DNA from: an uncultured Caulobacter sp.
GTDB lineage: Bacteria; Pseudomonadota; Alphaproteobacteria; Caulobacterales; Caulobacteraceae
Assembly (NCBI RefSeq): GCF_937900395.1
Contig: NZ_CALCDX010000202.1
Location: forward strand, 1-7,592
DNA: 7,592 bases
Reading direction: 5' to 3'
The notes under the pieces: generated by a model
Told to the model about the DNA's origin: nothing
Database searches by the model: none
Seen by the model: only the letters and a program-made list of their open reading frames with translations
In this document: positions 1 through 6,073 of the stretch, one piece after another
Layout of the letters: each line of letters opens with the position of its first letter
How positions within the stretch are numbered: the first letter of the stretch is position 1
Translations under genes and position numbers: made by a program

Positions 1-57
1 GCAGGCGCGTCGGATGCTGACCTGCCAGGCCGCTCGCAGATAATCCACGAGCTGGGC
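1..57 (-). pseudogene. IS3-family transposase OrfB, truncated N-terminal stub
   Basis: The minus-strand frame from 57 down to 1 reads AQLVDYLRAAWQVSIRRAC, which matches the start of the OrfB transposase of IS3-family elements. There the helix-turn-helix-like segment 'LVDYLRxxWxVSxRRAC' precedes the DDE catalytic domain. Only 19 codons are visible and the rest lies off the left edge. The frame stops making sense at position 58, where the terminal repeat of the IS21 element begins, so the gene seems to have been cut by that insertion. No IS3 sequence is seen beyond the far end of the IS21 element at 2572, so the two halves are not simply separated by the insertion. The family call rests on motif recognition over a short stretch. 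Confidence 0.6.
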
Positions 58-86
58 TGTCAAACGGCGCCCAATAGGGACCCCCT
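58..86 (+). repeat. IS21 left terminal inverted repeat
   Basis: It starts TGTCAAACGGCGCCC and ends GGGACCCCCT. It pairs with the right end at 2543-2571 (21 of 29 identical as inverted sequences). Its inner part, read on the minus strand as GGGGTCCCTATTGGGCGCC, matches the second right-end copy at 2511-2529 at 17 of 19 positions. This is the type of multiple transposase-binding repeat found at IS21-family ends. Between here and the istB stop (87-225) there is no gene, only a G-rich run at 171-191. Confidence 0.75.
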
Positions 87-225
87 CTTCGAGTTCGAGC
101 GGCGATGCGCGTAGCTCTCAGCCAGCGCAGAGCATCGCCGCGGGGTGAGCCACTGATCGATCAGCTGCCCGGAGGGGGGTCTGGGGGGAGGTTGAACAAG
201 TTGTGGATCAAGCGGGGCGTGCCGG

Positions 226-939
226 TCAGGCGCGGTTCCTGAGCCGCCAGCTGTCGTTGCCGGTCTCGACGATGTCGTAGTGATGGGTCAGGCGGTCGAG
301 CAGCGCCGTGGTCATCTTGGCGTCGCCGAAGACGGTGGGCCACTCCCCGAAGGTCAGGTTGGTGGTGATGATCACCGAGGTGCGCTCGTAGAGCTTGCTG
401 ATCAGGTGGAACAGGCGCTGGCCGCCGGACTGGGCGAACGGCAGGTAGCCCAGCTCGTCGAGCACCACCAGATCGAGACGCGAGAGCTGGGCGGCTAAAG
501 CGCCGGCCTTGCCGCGCCGGGCCTCGTCCTCGAGGCGGTTCACGAGATCGACGGTGTTGAAGTAGCGGCCACGCGCCCCGGCCCGCACGACGTTGGCGGT
601 GATGGCGATGGCCAGGTGGGTCTTGCCGGTGCCCGTGCCGCCGACCAGGACGATGTTGCGATGGTTGGTCAGGAAGGCGCCGTCGTATAGCGAACGCACC
701 AGGCCTTCGTTGATCGCAGAGCCTTCGAAGCTGAACGCCGCCAGGTCCTTCATCACCGGCAGCTTGGCGGCGGTCAGGCGATAGCGGATGGATGCGGCCT
801 GGCGATGGTTGGTCTCGGCCTTGAGCAGCTCGGCCAGGATCTCCATGGCCGTGCGGTTGCGCTGAAGGCCCGTGGTGACGGTCTCGTCGAAGGCCCCGGC
901 CATGCCCTTCAGGCCCAGTTGGGCGAAGGCTTCGATCAT
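226..939 (-). CDS. istB: IS21-family helper ATPase IstB
   Basis: IstB is the AAA+ ATPase that forms oligomers on target DNA and stimulates IstA; it is related to the replication helicase loader DnaC. With the ATG at 939 the protein has 237 residues, close to the usual 240-260. Visible motifs are Walker A GGTGTGKT (100-107), Walker B VVLDELGY (158-165, acidic pair D161-E162), a sensor-1-like ITTNLTF (191-197) and a final arginine-rich tail. The start is uncertain: a GTG at 954 in the same frame adds VQRHE and overlaps istA by 14 bases, whereas ATG 939 begins one base after the istA stop. The frame also stays open far upstream to 1203, but that part is an antiparallel-free shadow of istA and is not expected to be translated. 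The gene appears intact. Confidence 0.93.
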   Translation of the reverse strand: MIEAFAQLGLKGMAGAFDETVTTGLQRNRTAMEILAELLKAETNHRQAASIRYRLTAAKLPVMKDLAAFSFEGSAINEGLVRSLYDGAFLTNHRNIVLVGGTGTGKTHLAIAITANVVRAGARGRYFNTVDLVNRLEDEARRGKAGALAAQLSRLDLVVLDELGYLPFAQSGGQRLFHLISKLYERTSVIITTNLTFGEWPTVFGDAKMTTALLDRLTHHYDIVETGNDSWRLRNRA

Positions 940-940
940 C

Positions 941-2455
941 TCATGCCGCTGCACGGGGACCTCGCAGCAGGTCGTAGCGGGCGCAATCGGCGATGGGCGG
1001 ATGACGCAGGACCAGCGCCTCGCAGGTGGTGATCGGCTGTGGCGCTGGCGGTTCGCGGCACCGGGCAAGGATGTTGAGGATGACCTCGTCGCTGGCGGCG
1101 CCGGCATCCAGGGCCTCGCGGACGGCGTCATCGACCTCATCAAGGCCATCGACCAGCACCGCCGCCAGCACGCGCACGAACCGGCGGTCGGCTTCGTCGC
1201 CACGACCCAGCTTCTTCCTCAACCGAGTCAGGGCTGGTGGCAGAGTCCAATCTTGGAATGGCGCGCCATTGCGCAAGCTCCCGGGCTTGCGGGCCAGAAC
1301 CGGCAGGTAGTGCCAGGGATCATAGATCGTCCGGCCTCGGCCGAAGGATCGGACGTGCTCGGCCACCACTTCGCCGGCGCAGCGCACGACGATCCGATCG
1401 GCATAGGCGCGCACTTGCACCGTGCGCTTGGCGGCCCTGGCCATCACCGAGTAGCGGTTGCGGTCGAAGGTGATCAGGCAGGTGCCGGTCACCGCGTGCT
1501 CGACCTCGTGGAAGCCGTCGAACGGCGCCAAGATCGCCTGCAGCGCCGGCCGCTCGGCCTCAAGGGCCTGGGCCAAGGTGATCTCGCGCTGCTCGGGATG
1601 GGGGTGTAGGCGCGCCCAGCGGCGGCACTCGGCCTCCAGCCAGCCGTTCAGCTCTTCCAGGCTGGCGAACCGCAAGCGCGGTTTGAAGAACCGCTCCCGG
1701 CTGGTCTGCACCTGGTTCTCGACCTGGCCCTTCTCCCAGCCTGCGGCGGGCGTGCAAGCAGTCGGTTCGAACATGTAATGATCGGCCATCAGCAGGAAGC
1801 GACGGTTGAAGACCCGCTGTTTGCCCACGAACACCGCGTCCACGGCGGTCTTCATGTTGTCGTAGATGCCCCGCGTGGGGACCCCGCCGAAGAAGGCGAA
1901 CGCCCGGGCATGGGCGTCGAACACCATCTCCTGGGTCTCACGCGGATAAACCCTGACGTAGACCGCACGCGACGCGCAAAGCCGAACATGGGCCGCCTTC
2001 ACCCGCATCGGCTGGCCGGCGACCTCCACGTCCTCATGACTGAAGTCGAACTGGAACGCCTCGCCCGGCGCGAACATCAGCGGCACGAACGCTGTCCCGC
2101 CATCGCCGGGCGCCGTCTTGGTCTCCTCGCGCCAGCGGGCCGCGTAACGACGGACCGAGTCATAGGAGCCGTCGTAGCCTTCCTGGACCAACAGGTCCCA
2201 GACCCGCGTCAGTCGCAAACGGTCCCGCCGGGGCCGCGCCTCGTTCTCCGTCAGAAGTTGCACAAGCCGATCACGCACCGGCCCGATCTTCGGAAACGGC
2301 TGCGTCGTCCGCTGATAGCTGAACGCGCCTTCCTCCGCCCGGATCGCCTTGCGCACGACCTTCCGCGACAGTCTCAAATCCCGACAGATCGCCTTGATCG
2401 GCTTGCCCGCCGCATACTCACGGCGAATCCGCACCACTGTCTCCACCACCAACAT
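941..2455 (-). CDS. istA: IS21-family DDE transposase IstA
   Basis: IstA is the 504-aa DDE transposase that cuts and joins the ends of IS21-type elements with help from the ATPase IstB. An N-terminal helix-turn-helix lies at about residues 5-40 (RREYAAGKPIKAICRDLRLS). The RNase H-fold integrase core follows, with catalytic candidates D137 (in FQFDFSHED), D199 (in GIYDNMK) and E246 (in KGQVENQV). After it comes a C-terminal beta-rich domain (about 325-390) of the Mu/IstA type. The ATG at 2455 is the first in frame and gives the usual family length; only weak Shine-Dalgarno similarity is seen. The TGA at 943-941 sits at the istB start, which suggests translational coupling. No internal stop or frameshift is seen, and the catalytic triad is present. 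Confidence 0.93.
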   Translation of the reverse strand: MLVVETVVRIRREYAAGKPIKAICRDLRLSRKVVRKAIRAEEGAFSYQRTTQPFPKIGPVRDRLVQLLTENEARPRRDRLRLTRVWDLLVQEGYDGSYDSVRRYAARWREETKTAPGDGGTAFVPLMFAPGEAFQFDFSHEDVEVAGQPMRVKAAHVRLCASRAVYVRVYPRETQEMVFDAHARAFAFFGGVPTRGIYDNMKTAVDAVFVGKQRVFNRRFLLMADHYMFEPTACTPAAGWEKGQVENQVQTSRERFFKPRLRFASLEELNGWLEAECRRWARLHPHPEQREITLAQALEAERPALQAILAPFDGFHEVEHAVTGTCLITFDRNRYSVMARAAKRTVQVRAYADRIVVRCAGEVVAEHVRSFGRGRTIYDPWHYLPVLARKPGSLRNGAPFQDWTLPPALTRLRKKLGRGDEADRRFVRVLAAVLVDGLDEVDDAVREALDAGAASDEVILNILARCREPPAPQPITTCEALVLRHPPIADCARYDLLRGPRAAA

Positions 2456-2510
2456 CCCGATCTCGACCGCCCGGTTGAACCAAGCCGCCGTGCCTAAACC
2501 ACCGGAATGA

Positions 2511-2529
2511 GGGGTCCCTTTTAGGCGCC
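2511..2529 (-). repeat. IS21 right-end inner binding repeat
   Basis: The plus-strand sequence GGGGTCCCTTTTAGGCGCC repeats, in the same orientation and about 33 bp further in, the GGGGTCCTTCTTCCACGCC core of the outer end. IS21-family ends typically carry two or more such repeats as IstA binding sites. The site lies about 55 bp upstream of the istA start, so it could also affect istA transcription (inference). Confidence 0.6.
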
Positions 2530-2542
2530 TATCACCCCGCTA

Positions 2543-2571
2543 AGGGGGTCCTTCTTCCACGCCGCTGCACA
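2543..2571 (-). repeat. IS21 right terminal inverted repeat (outer copy)
   Basis: Read on the minus strand it begins TGTGCAGCGGCG and ends GGACCCCCT, the partner of 58-86. It marks the istA-proximal end of the element. The next base (2572) begins non-IS sequence leading into the kinase-like gene. Confidence 0.75.
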
Positions 2572-2615
2572 ATCGAGGGGGAAACGATGGGGAGGCAGAT
2601 CCGTTTTCCATCGCG

Positions 2616-3504
2616 ATGCTCATGAGCCCGCCCTCCGCCCTGGACCTCAAGGCCGCGAAGATCGCGGCCTTGGTGAACGTCGCTAGCGGCCGTTGCACCC
2701 CGTGCGACGGGCGCGGACCTGAGTGCGCGACTGGCGCGCCATGGGCTGAAGCCCGCACATCTGTGGTGCGGGTTGGGCGCGGAACTGGCCTCGGCGCTCG
2801 ACGAGGTGCTGATCGGTAGACCCGACATCCTCATTGTCTTGGGCGGCGACGGCACGATCCGCACCGCTGCTGAGCGGTGCGACCCCGGGGGACCTCTGCT
2901 GATGCCGCCGCACGGGGGGACGATGAACGTGCTGCCGCAGGCGCTCTATGGCGTGCGCACCTGGTGCCATGCGCTCGACGCCGTGGTGGCCCGGCCGCGG
3001 GTCCGCACGGTGAGCGGCGCGGAGGCGGCCGGCCAGAAGTTCTTCGCCGCCGCGATCTTCGGAGGTCCCTCCTTGCTGCAGGAAGCGCGCGAGGCGGTTC
3101 GGTACGGCGAGTTCCTGGTTGCGGCGCGGAACGGTTTGTCGGCGTTGCGCACGTCGCTCGATCGCGAGCTCATCTGCCTCTGGGACGGTGGCGCTGCCGC
3201 CAAGGGCGAGGCGGTTGCCGTCCTCTGCCCGCTGGCCTCACCACGGCTTGGTCCTGGGGAGGCGCGCCTTGAGGCGGCGGTGATCCATCCTGATGGCCCG
3301 GTCGACGCCTTGCGAATGGTTCTGAGGGCCTTTCGCGACTGGCGCGCCGATCCGGACGTCAAATGCGCCATGGCCGAAACCATCGAAGTGCTTGGCAGCG
3401 GTCCGGTCCCGGGTCTGCTCGATGGGGGACGGTTCAGTTTCGAGGGCTCGGTCAAAGCCCGCCTGGTCCCCCGAGCGTTCCTGGCGCTGACGCCGGAAGG
3501 CTGA
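2616..3504 (+). pseudogene. Diacylglycerol/sphingosine kinase-like protein (DAGKc fold), frameshifted near the start
   Basis: Proteins of this family (YegS, DgkB, LCB kinases) phosphorylate lipid alcohols with ATP. The main frame (2677-3504) carries the diagnostic VLGGDGTIR at 2836-2862, the downstream GGTMNVLP motif at about 2914-2937, and a C-terminal beta-sandwich-like part. The expected N-terminal strand KIAALVNVASG lies in a different frame (2658-2690), opened by ATG 2616 or 2622. Upstream of the main frame is an in-frame TGA at 2674-2676. Joining the two needs one extra base removed (or two added) between about 2691 and 2715, giving roughly 295 aa, the normal family length. Without the join, the first start in the main frame is a TTG at 2773 and the first strand is lost. 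Either a pseudogene or a sequence error. A GGGGAGG at 2589-2595 lies too far upstream to be a good ribosome site. Confidence 0.75.
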
Positions 3505-3511
3505 ACCTGTT

Positions 3512-3535
3512 AGTGGCGCGCATACCACTCTTGTT
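3512..3535 (+). terminator. Possible terminator after the kinase-like gene
   Basis: AGTGG at 3512-3516 pairs with CCACT at 3525-3529 across an eight-base loop, followed by a T-rich CTTGTTGTT. It begins 8 bases after the TGA of the kinase-like gene. The stem is only five or six pairs, so this is a weak candidate. The rest of 3536-3657 shows no convincing gene. Confidence 0.3.
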
Positions 3536-3657
3536 GTTGAAGGATTTGGGGTTGCCCGGCAGCGATAGCGCGCCTGGTCGTAGAGTTGGCGGCTTGCTCC
3601 GTCGTCATTTGTATCGGCGCCGATGCCCCTTCAACAGGGCTTGGGCTTCCGCGCAAA

Positions 3658-3688
3658 CAGCCGCCGCCCGGCATGGGGCGCGCGGCTG
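3658..3688 (-). terminator. Strong GC hairpin, likely (bidirectional) terminator
   Basis: CAGCCGCCGCCC (3658-3669) pairs with GGGGCGCGCGGCTG (3675-3688), with small bulges, across a GGCAT loop. It starts 9 bases past the stop of the small membrane protein gene on the minus strand. There it is followed by TTTGCG; on the plus strand it is followed by CCTTTG. The short T-run is poor, but the position between two convergent genes fits a shared terminator. Confidence 0.5.
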
Positions 3689-3696
3689 CCTTTGCG

Positions 3697-3903
3697 CTAC
3701 CTCAAACTGGGAGCGACCAGCATTGCAGCGGCGGCGACCAAGCCCAGCGTGAGCAGGCCGATCATCCCGACCCGGTCGAGCGTCCGCTCCATCTTTGGGA
3801 AAGCGGACGTCTCCAGCGCGCGGATCGCCTCAGCTTCCCGTCGGCGCAGGTCCGACCCTTCGGCCGAGAGCCAGGGCCGCAGTCCACGGATTGCGTTTCT
3901 CAT
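3697..3903 (-). CDS. Small tail-anchored membrane protein, unknown function
   Basis: This 68-aa protein has a charged N-terminal half (residues 15-44, with RRREAEAIRALE likely helical). A single hydrophobic segment lies at about 45-65 (VGMIGLLTLGLVAAAAMLV), ending in a short SLR tail. This is a tail-anchored or C-terminal single-pass layout facing the cytoplasm (inferred). ATG 3903 is preferred because GGAG lies 9 bases upstream; a TTG at 3918 in the same frame would overlap that site. It lies on the same strand as dps and terC, about 125 bases downstream of the dps stop, and is followed by the hairpin at 3658-3688. I do not recognise the family. Its reality rests on the ribosome site, the membrane segment and the flanking terminator. 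Confidence 0.5.
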   Translation of the reverse strand: MRNAIRGLRPWLSAEGSDLRRREAEAIRALETSAFPKMERTLDRVGMIGLLTLGLVAAAAMLVAPSLR

Positions 3904-4028
3904 GACCACATACTCCAAGAAGCAATATGGTGCGAGAGGATCCCGCAGGCATCGTTCGCTAGGCCCTTAGACGGCGCCCAGCGTCAATGCAAATAGGGCG
4001 CTGCCCGTGACGCGCAAGGTCCTTTTCT

Positions 4029-4529
4029 TCAGTTCGTGGCCAGCGTGGCGCGCAGCATCCAGGCGTGCTTCTCGTGGGCCGAAAGCCGATCGTTCAGCAG
4101 GTCTACCGTGGCCGCATCGCTCGCGCCTTCGGCGGTCTGGATGGCGGCCTTGATGGCGCCGCAGGTCTGCTCGTGATCCTCGAGAAGATCGCGCAGCATC
4201 TCCTGGGCGCTCCATTGCGGATCGCCGTCCTTTACGCCTGTGAGGTTCGCCATGGAGGTGTGACCTTGCGGCGCCAGGGCGCCGAGGGCGCGGATCCGTT
4301 CGGCCAGCGCGTCCAGCGAGCCCCAAAGCTCCTTGTACTGCTGCTCGAACAGCTGATGCAGCGCGGGGAACTGCGGGCCGCGGACGTTCCAATGGAAGCC
4401 GTGCGTCTTCAGATAGAGCGCGTGCGTGTCGGCCAGCAGCTTGCCTAGCGCAAGGGCGACCTCGCTGGGGCCAGCCGTAGATGCGTCGGCGTGCTGCGTC
4501 GCGGTCTTGGACATCTCTTCAGTCAGCAT
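4029..4529 (-). CDS. dps: Dps-family ferritin-like DNA-protection protein
   Basis: Dps dodecamers oxidise Fe(II), preferably with hydrogen peroxide, and store the ferric product, which prevents Fenton damage. Many also bind DNA in stationary phase. The 166-aa product has the family signature THGFHWNVRGPQFPALHQLF followed by KELWGSLDALAERIRALG. The inter-subunit ferroxidase ligands are H46, H58, E62, D73 and E77. The N-terminal tail (SKTATQHADAS) has few lysines, so DNA binding by the tail is uncertain. ATG 4529 is chosen because AGAGG (4540-4536) is 6 bases upstream. The ATG at 4535 is too close to it, and a start at 4679 would add a 50-residue low-complexity extension unlike the family. The gene looks intact and stands between the small membrane protein and terC on the same strand. 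Confidence 0.93.
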   Translation of the reverse strand: MLTEEMSKTATQHADASTAGPSEVALALGKLLADTHALYLKTHGFHWNVRGPQFPALHQLFEQQYKELWGSLDALAERIRALGALAPQGHTSMANLTGVKDGDPQWSAQEMLRDLLEDHEQTCGAIKAAIQTAEGASDAATVDLLNDRLSAHEKHAWMLRATLATN

Positions 4530-4535
4530 GTTCAT

Positions 4536-4540
4536 CCTCT
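4536..4540 (-). promoter_or_regulatory. dps ribosome binding site (decides the start)
   Basis: AGAGG on the minus strand, 6 bases before ATG 4529. It is part of an 11-base sequence CAGAGGATGAA (4541-4531) that occurs again at 4685-4675, where it precedes another in-frame ATG (4679). The upstream copy explains why a longer dps frame can be drawn, but the product length supports the copy next to 4529. Confidence 0.55.
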
Positions 4541-4743
4541 GAAGGTGCGGCCGCGACGGCGCAGGGTCGGCGCCGCAGCGGCCTTGGTGTTGAAATACGG
4601 AACCCTCCGCCCGCCGAGCCGGCGCACATCGCTCGGTCGCAGCGGCGCCAGCCATCGGGGACGCAAGGTTCAGCTTCATCCTCTGCCAGGCAGATGGGTT
4701 TCACCCGCCCGTTGGGGCGCAGCGGCATCTGTCGTGCGAGGTT

Positions 4744-5796
4744 TTATCTAGGGCGCGCGGCGGCCTCTTCAATCGTCTCCGGCCCGTCGGAGCGCGCGCT
4801 CTGGGTATGCTGCGCCGCTCGGTCGGTCGTGCCGAGTGCTGGCTCCGGCCTGGCGACGCTGCGGGTCCGCCAGACGGAATAGCCCATCCCGCCGAATAGC
4901 ACGATCAGGGTGACAGCGAGCGAGACCAATGGGTCGATCTTCCCGACGAGGGCGTTGTAGAAGATTTTCCCGCCGGCCAGCGGGAGCAGTAAGCCCATCG
5001 CGGTTCTCAGGTGCTCCAGCCGTTTGATGACGTCCGCAAGCGCGAAGTAGAGGGCGCGAAGGCCGAGCACGGCGAAGATGTTCGACGTGTAGACCAAGTA
5101 GGGGTCCGTGGTGACCGCGAAGATCGCCGGCACGCTGTCGACGGCGAACATGACATCGCTGAGCTCGATGAGCAAAAGCGCCAGGAACAGGGGAGTGGCG
5201 GTCCAGCGGCCCGTGGCGCCGCGCACGAAGAACCGATTTCCCTACAGGTCCGCCGTTACCGGCAGCCGGCGGACCAGGATCCGGTATAAGGGGCTGGGGG
5301 TCAGCGCCTCGGACGTATGGCTACGCGGGCGGCTGACCCGCCAGCTTGCATAGAGTAGGAAGGCGCCGAACAACGGCAGCACACAGGCGAACTCGTGCAC
5401 GAGCGCAGCGCCCAGGCCGATCAACAGCGCTCGCAGGGCCAGCACGCTCAGTATGCCTCAGAAGAGCACGCGATGCTGCAGTTCCCGCGGCACCATCAGC
5501 GTGCCGAAGATGGCCGAGATGATAAAGAGGTTGTCGAGAGATAGGCTCTTCTCAAGCAGATAACCGCTGAAGAAGGCCGCGCCGGCGTCTGAGCCGAGCG
5601 TCGCCCAGGTCCACACCCCGAAAGCGATCGCCACCAGGATGTAGGCCGCGCTCAAGAAGAGGCTTTCTTTGAGCGGGATCTCGCGGCTTCTGCGATGCAG
5701 AACGCCCAGGTCGAAGGCGAGGAGGCAGACCACAACGGTCAAAAAGATGGCCCACAGCCACAACGGCTTATCGAGGAATTCAGCGGTCAAGGTCAT
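4744..5796 (-). pseudogene. TerC/Alx-family integral membrane protein with two in-frame stop codons
   Basis: TerC-family proteins are polytopic inner-membrane proteins linked to tellurite resistance, manganese export (Alx, MntP-like roles) and membrane metallation. One frame from ATG 5796 to 4744 spells the whole family (351 codon positions). It has helices near residues 11-33, 45-67, 88-102, 114-150 (two), 201-226, 232-250, 256-272 and 278-297. The motifs LEKSLSLDN (D88) and ELSDVMFAVDSVPAI (D214, D220) are present, and TTDPYLVYTSN follows. The frame is interrupted at codon 113 (TGA, 5460-5458), where the family has the W of 'VLFWGIL', and at codon 185 (TAG, 5244-5242) in 'VTADL-GNRFFVR'. 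No frameshift is present. Both stops are one substitution from sense codons (TGG; CAG or GAG). Taken literally the gene yields only a 112-aa fragment. Confidence 0.85.
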
Positions 5797-5924
5797 GTCA
5801 TCGTTCGCTTCCGCTGCGCGCGCTCGATGCGCGCGCTCTTATGAGCCTTGCGGGAGTCGGCTTCCGCGCTGCGATTGATCGGGTCAAGCGTTTGCTGCGC
5901 ATCGAGTTCGCGCGCCCGGCGCAA
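5793..5924 (-). CDS. Possible small basic protein overlapping the terC start
   Basis: An open frame on the minus strand ends with a TGA (5795-5793) overlapping the terC ATG in an ATGA. This is a common sign of translational coupling. Its last 43 codons read as a charged, helix-prone peptide (RRARELDAQQTLDP ... RKAHKSARIERAQRKR) with GC-rich third positions. The frame is open back to a TGA near 5978, but the only reasonable start is a TTG at 5924 with no visible ribosome site. It could therefore be the decayed tail of a longer gene or chance. A competing frame from ATG 5944 to 5798 has a poorer composition. I recognise no family. A 13-bp tandem repeat (TGCGCGCGCTC at 5815-5825 and 5828-5838) lies inside it. 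Confidence 0.22.
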   Translation of the reverse strand: MRRARELDAQQTLDPINRSAEADSRKAHKSARIERAQRKRTMT

Positions 5925-6073
5925 AGTCGTGAGCTCGCGCGCATCCGGCCTTGCCGCTCCGGCTAGGGGAGAGTGTCAAATGCGCCCTGGCTCTCGAGTT
6001 GAGCGCGCCGCCGCGCAATATGTTGTCTCGTGGCGCTTCCCTTCCCGCTGAGCAGTGACGAGCCGGGCGGGCG

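Larger units (their letters stand above)
58..2571 (-). mobile_element. Complete IS21-family insertion sequence (about 2.5 kb)
   Basis: The element has the IS21 layout: istA followed by an overlapping or abutting istB, both on the minus strand, bounded by imperfect inverted repeats that start with TGT. The left repeat (58-86) and the reverse complement of the right repeat (2571-2543) agree at 21 of 29 positions, sharing TGT, CGGCG and GGACCCCCT. The right end upstream of istA carries a second inward copy of the repeat. Length 2514 bp is normal for the family. No 4-8 bp target duplication is visible: the left flank ends GCTGGGC and the right flank begins ATCGAGG. Both genes appear intact, so the element may be active. 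Confidence 0.85.

Noticed and set aside
940..1203. N-terminal extension of the istB frame (about 88 residues)
   Set aside because: It overlaps the istA coding sequence, has a composition typical of an out-of-frame GC-rich shadow, and would make IstB much longer than the family; start at 939 or 954 is enough.
1778..2497. 239-aa open frame on the plus strand
   Set aside because: It lies antisense to istA with arginine, histidine and proline-rich shadow composition and no recognisable motif.
2946..3455. 169-aa open frame on the minus strand
   Set aside because: Antisense shadow of the kinase-like gene; serine, arginine and proline-rich, no ribosome site.
3586..3996. Plus-strand frames of 115-136 aa between the kinase-like gene and dps
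   Set aside because: They overlap the minus-strand small membrane protein and the hairpin, overlap each other in different frames, and show no domain or ribosome site.
4519..4728. Cysteine-containing 69-aa minus-strand frame upstream of dps
   Set aside because: It overlaps the dps start in another frame, has no ribosome site, and its composition looks like non-coding GC-rich DNA.
5815..5838. GC-rich repeat TGCGCGCGCTC twice, seen first as a hairpin or operator
   Set aside because: It is a direct tandem repeat whose self-complementarity comes from alternating GC; too short and low in complexity to call a regulatory site.
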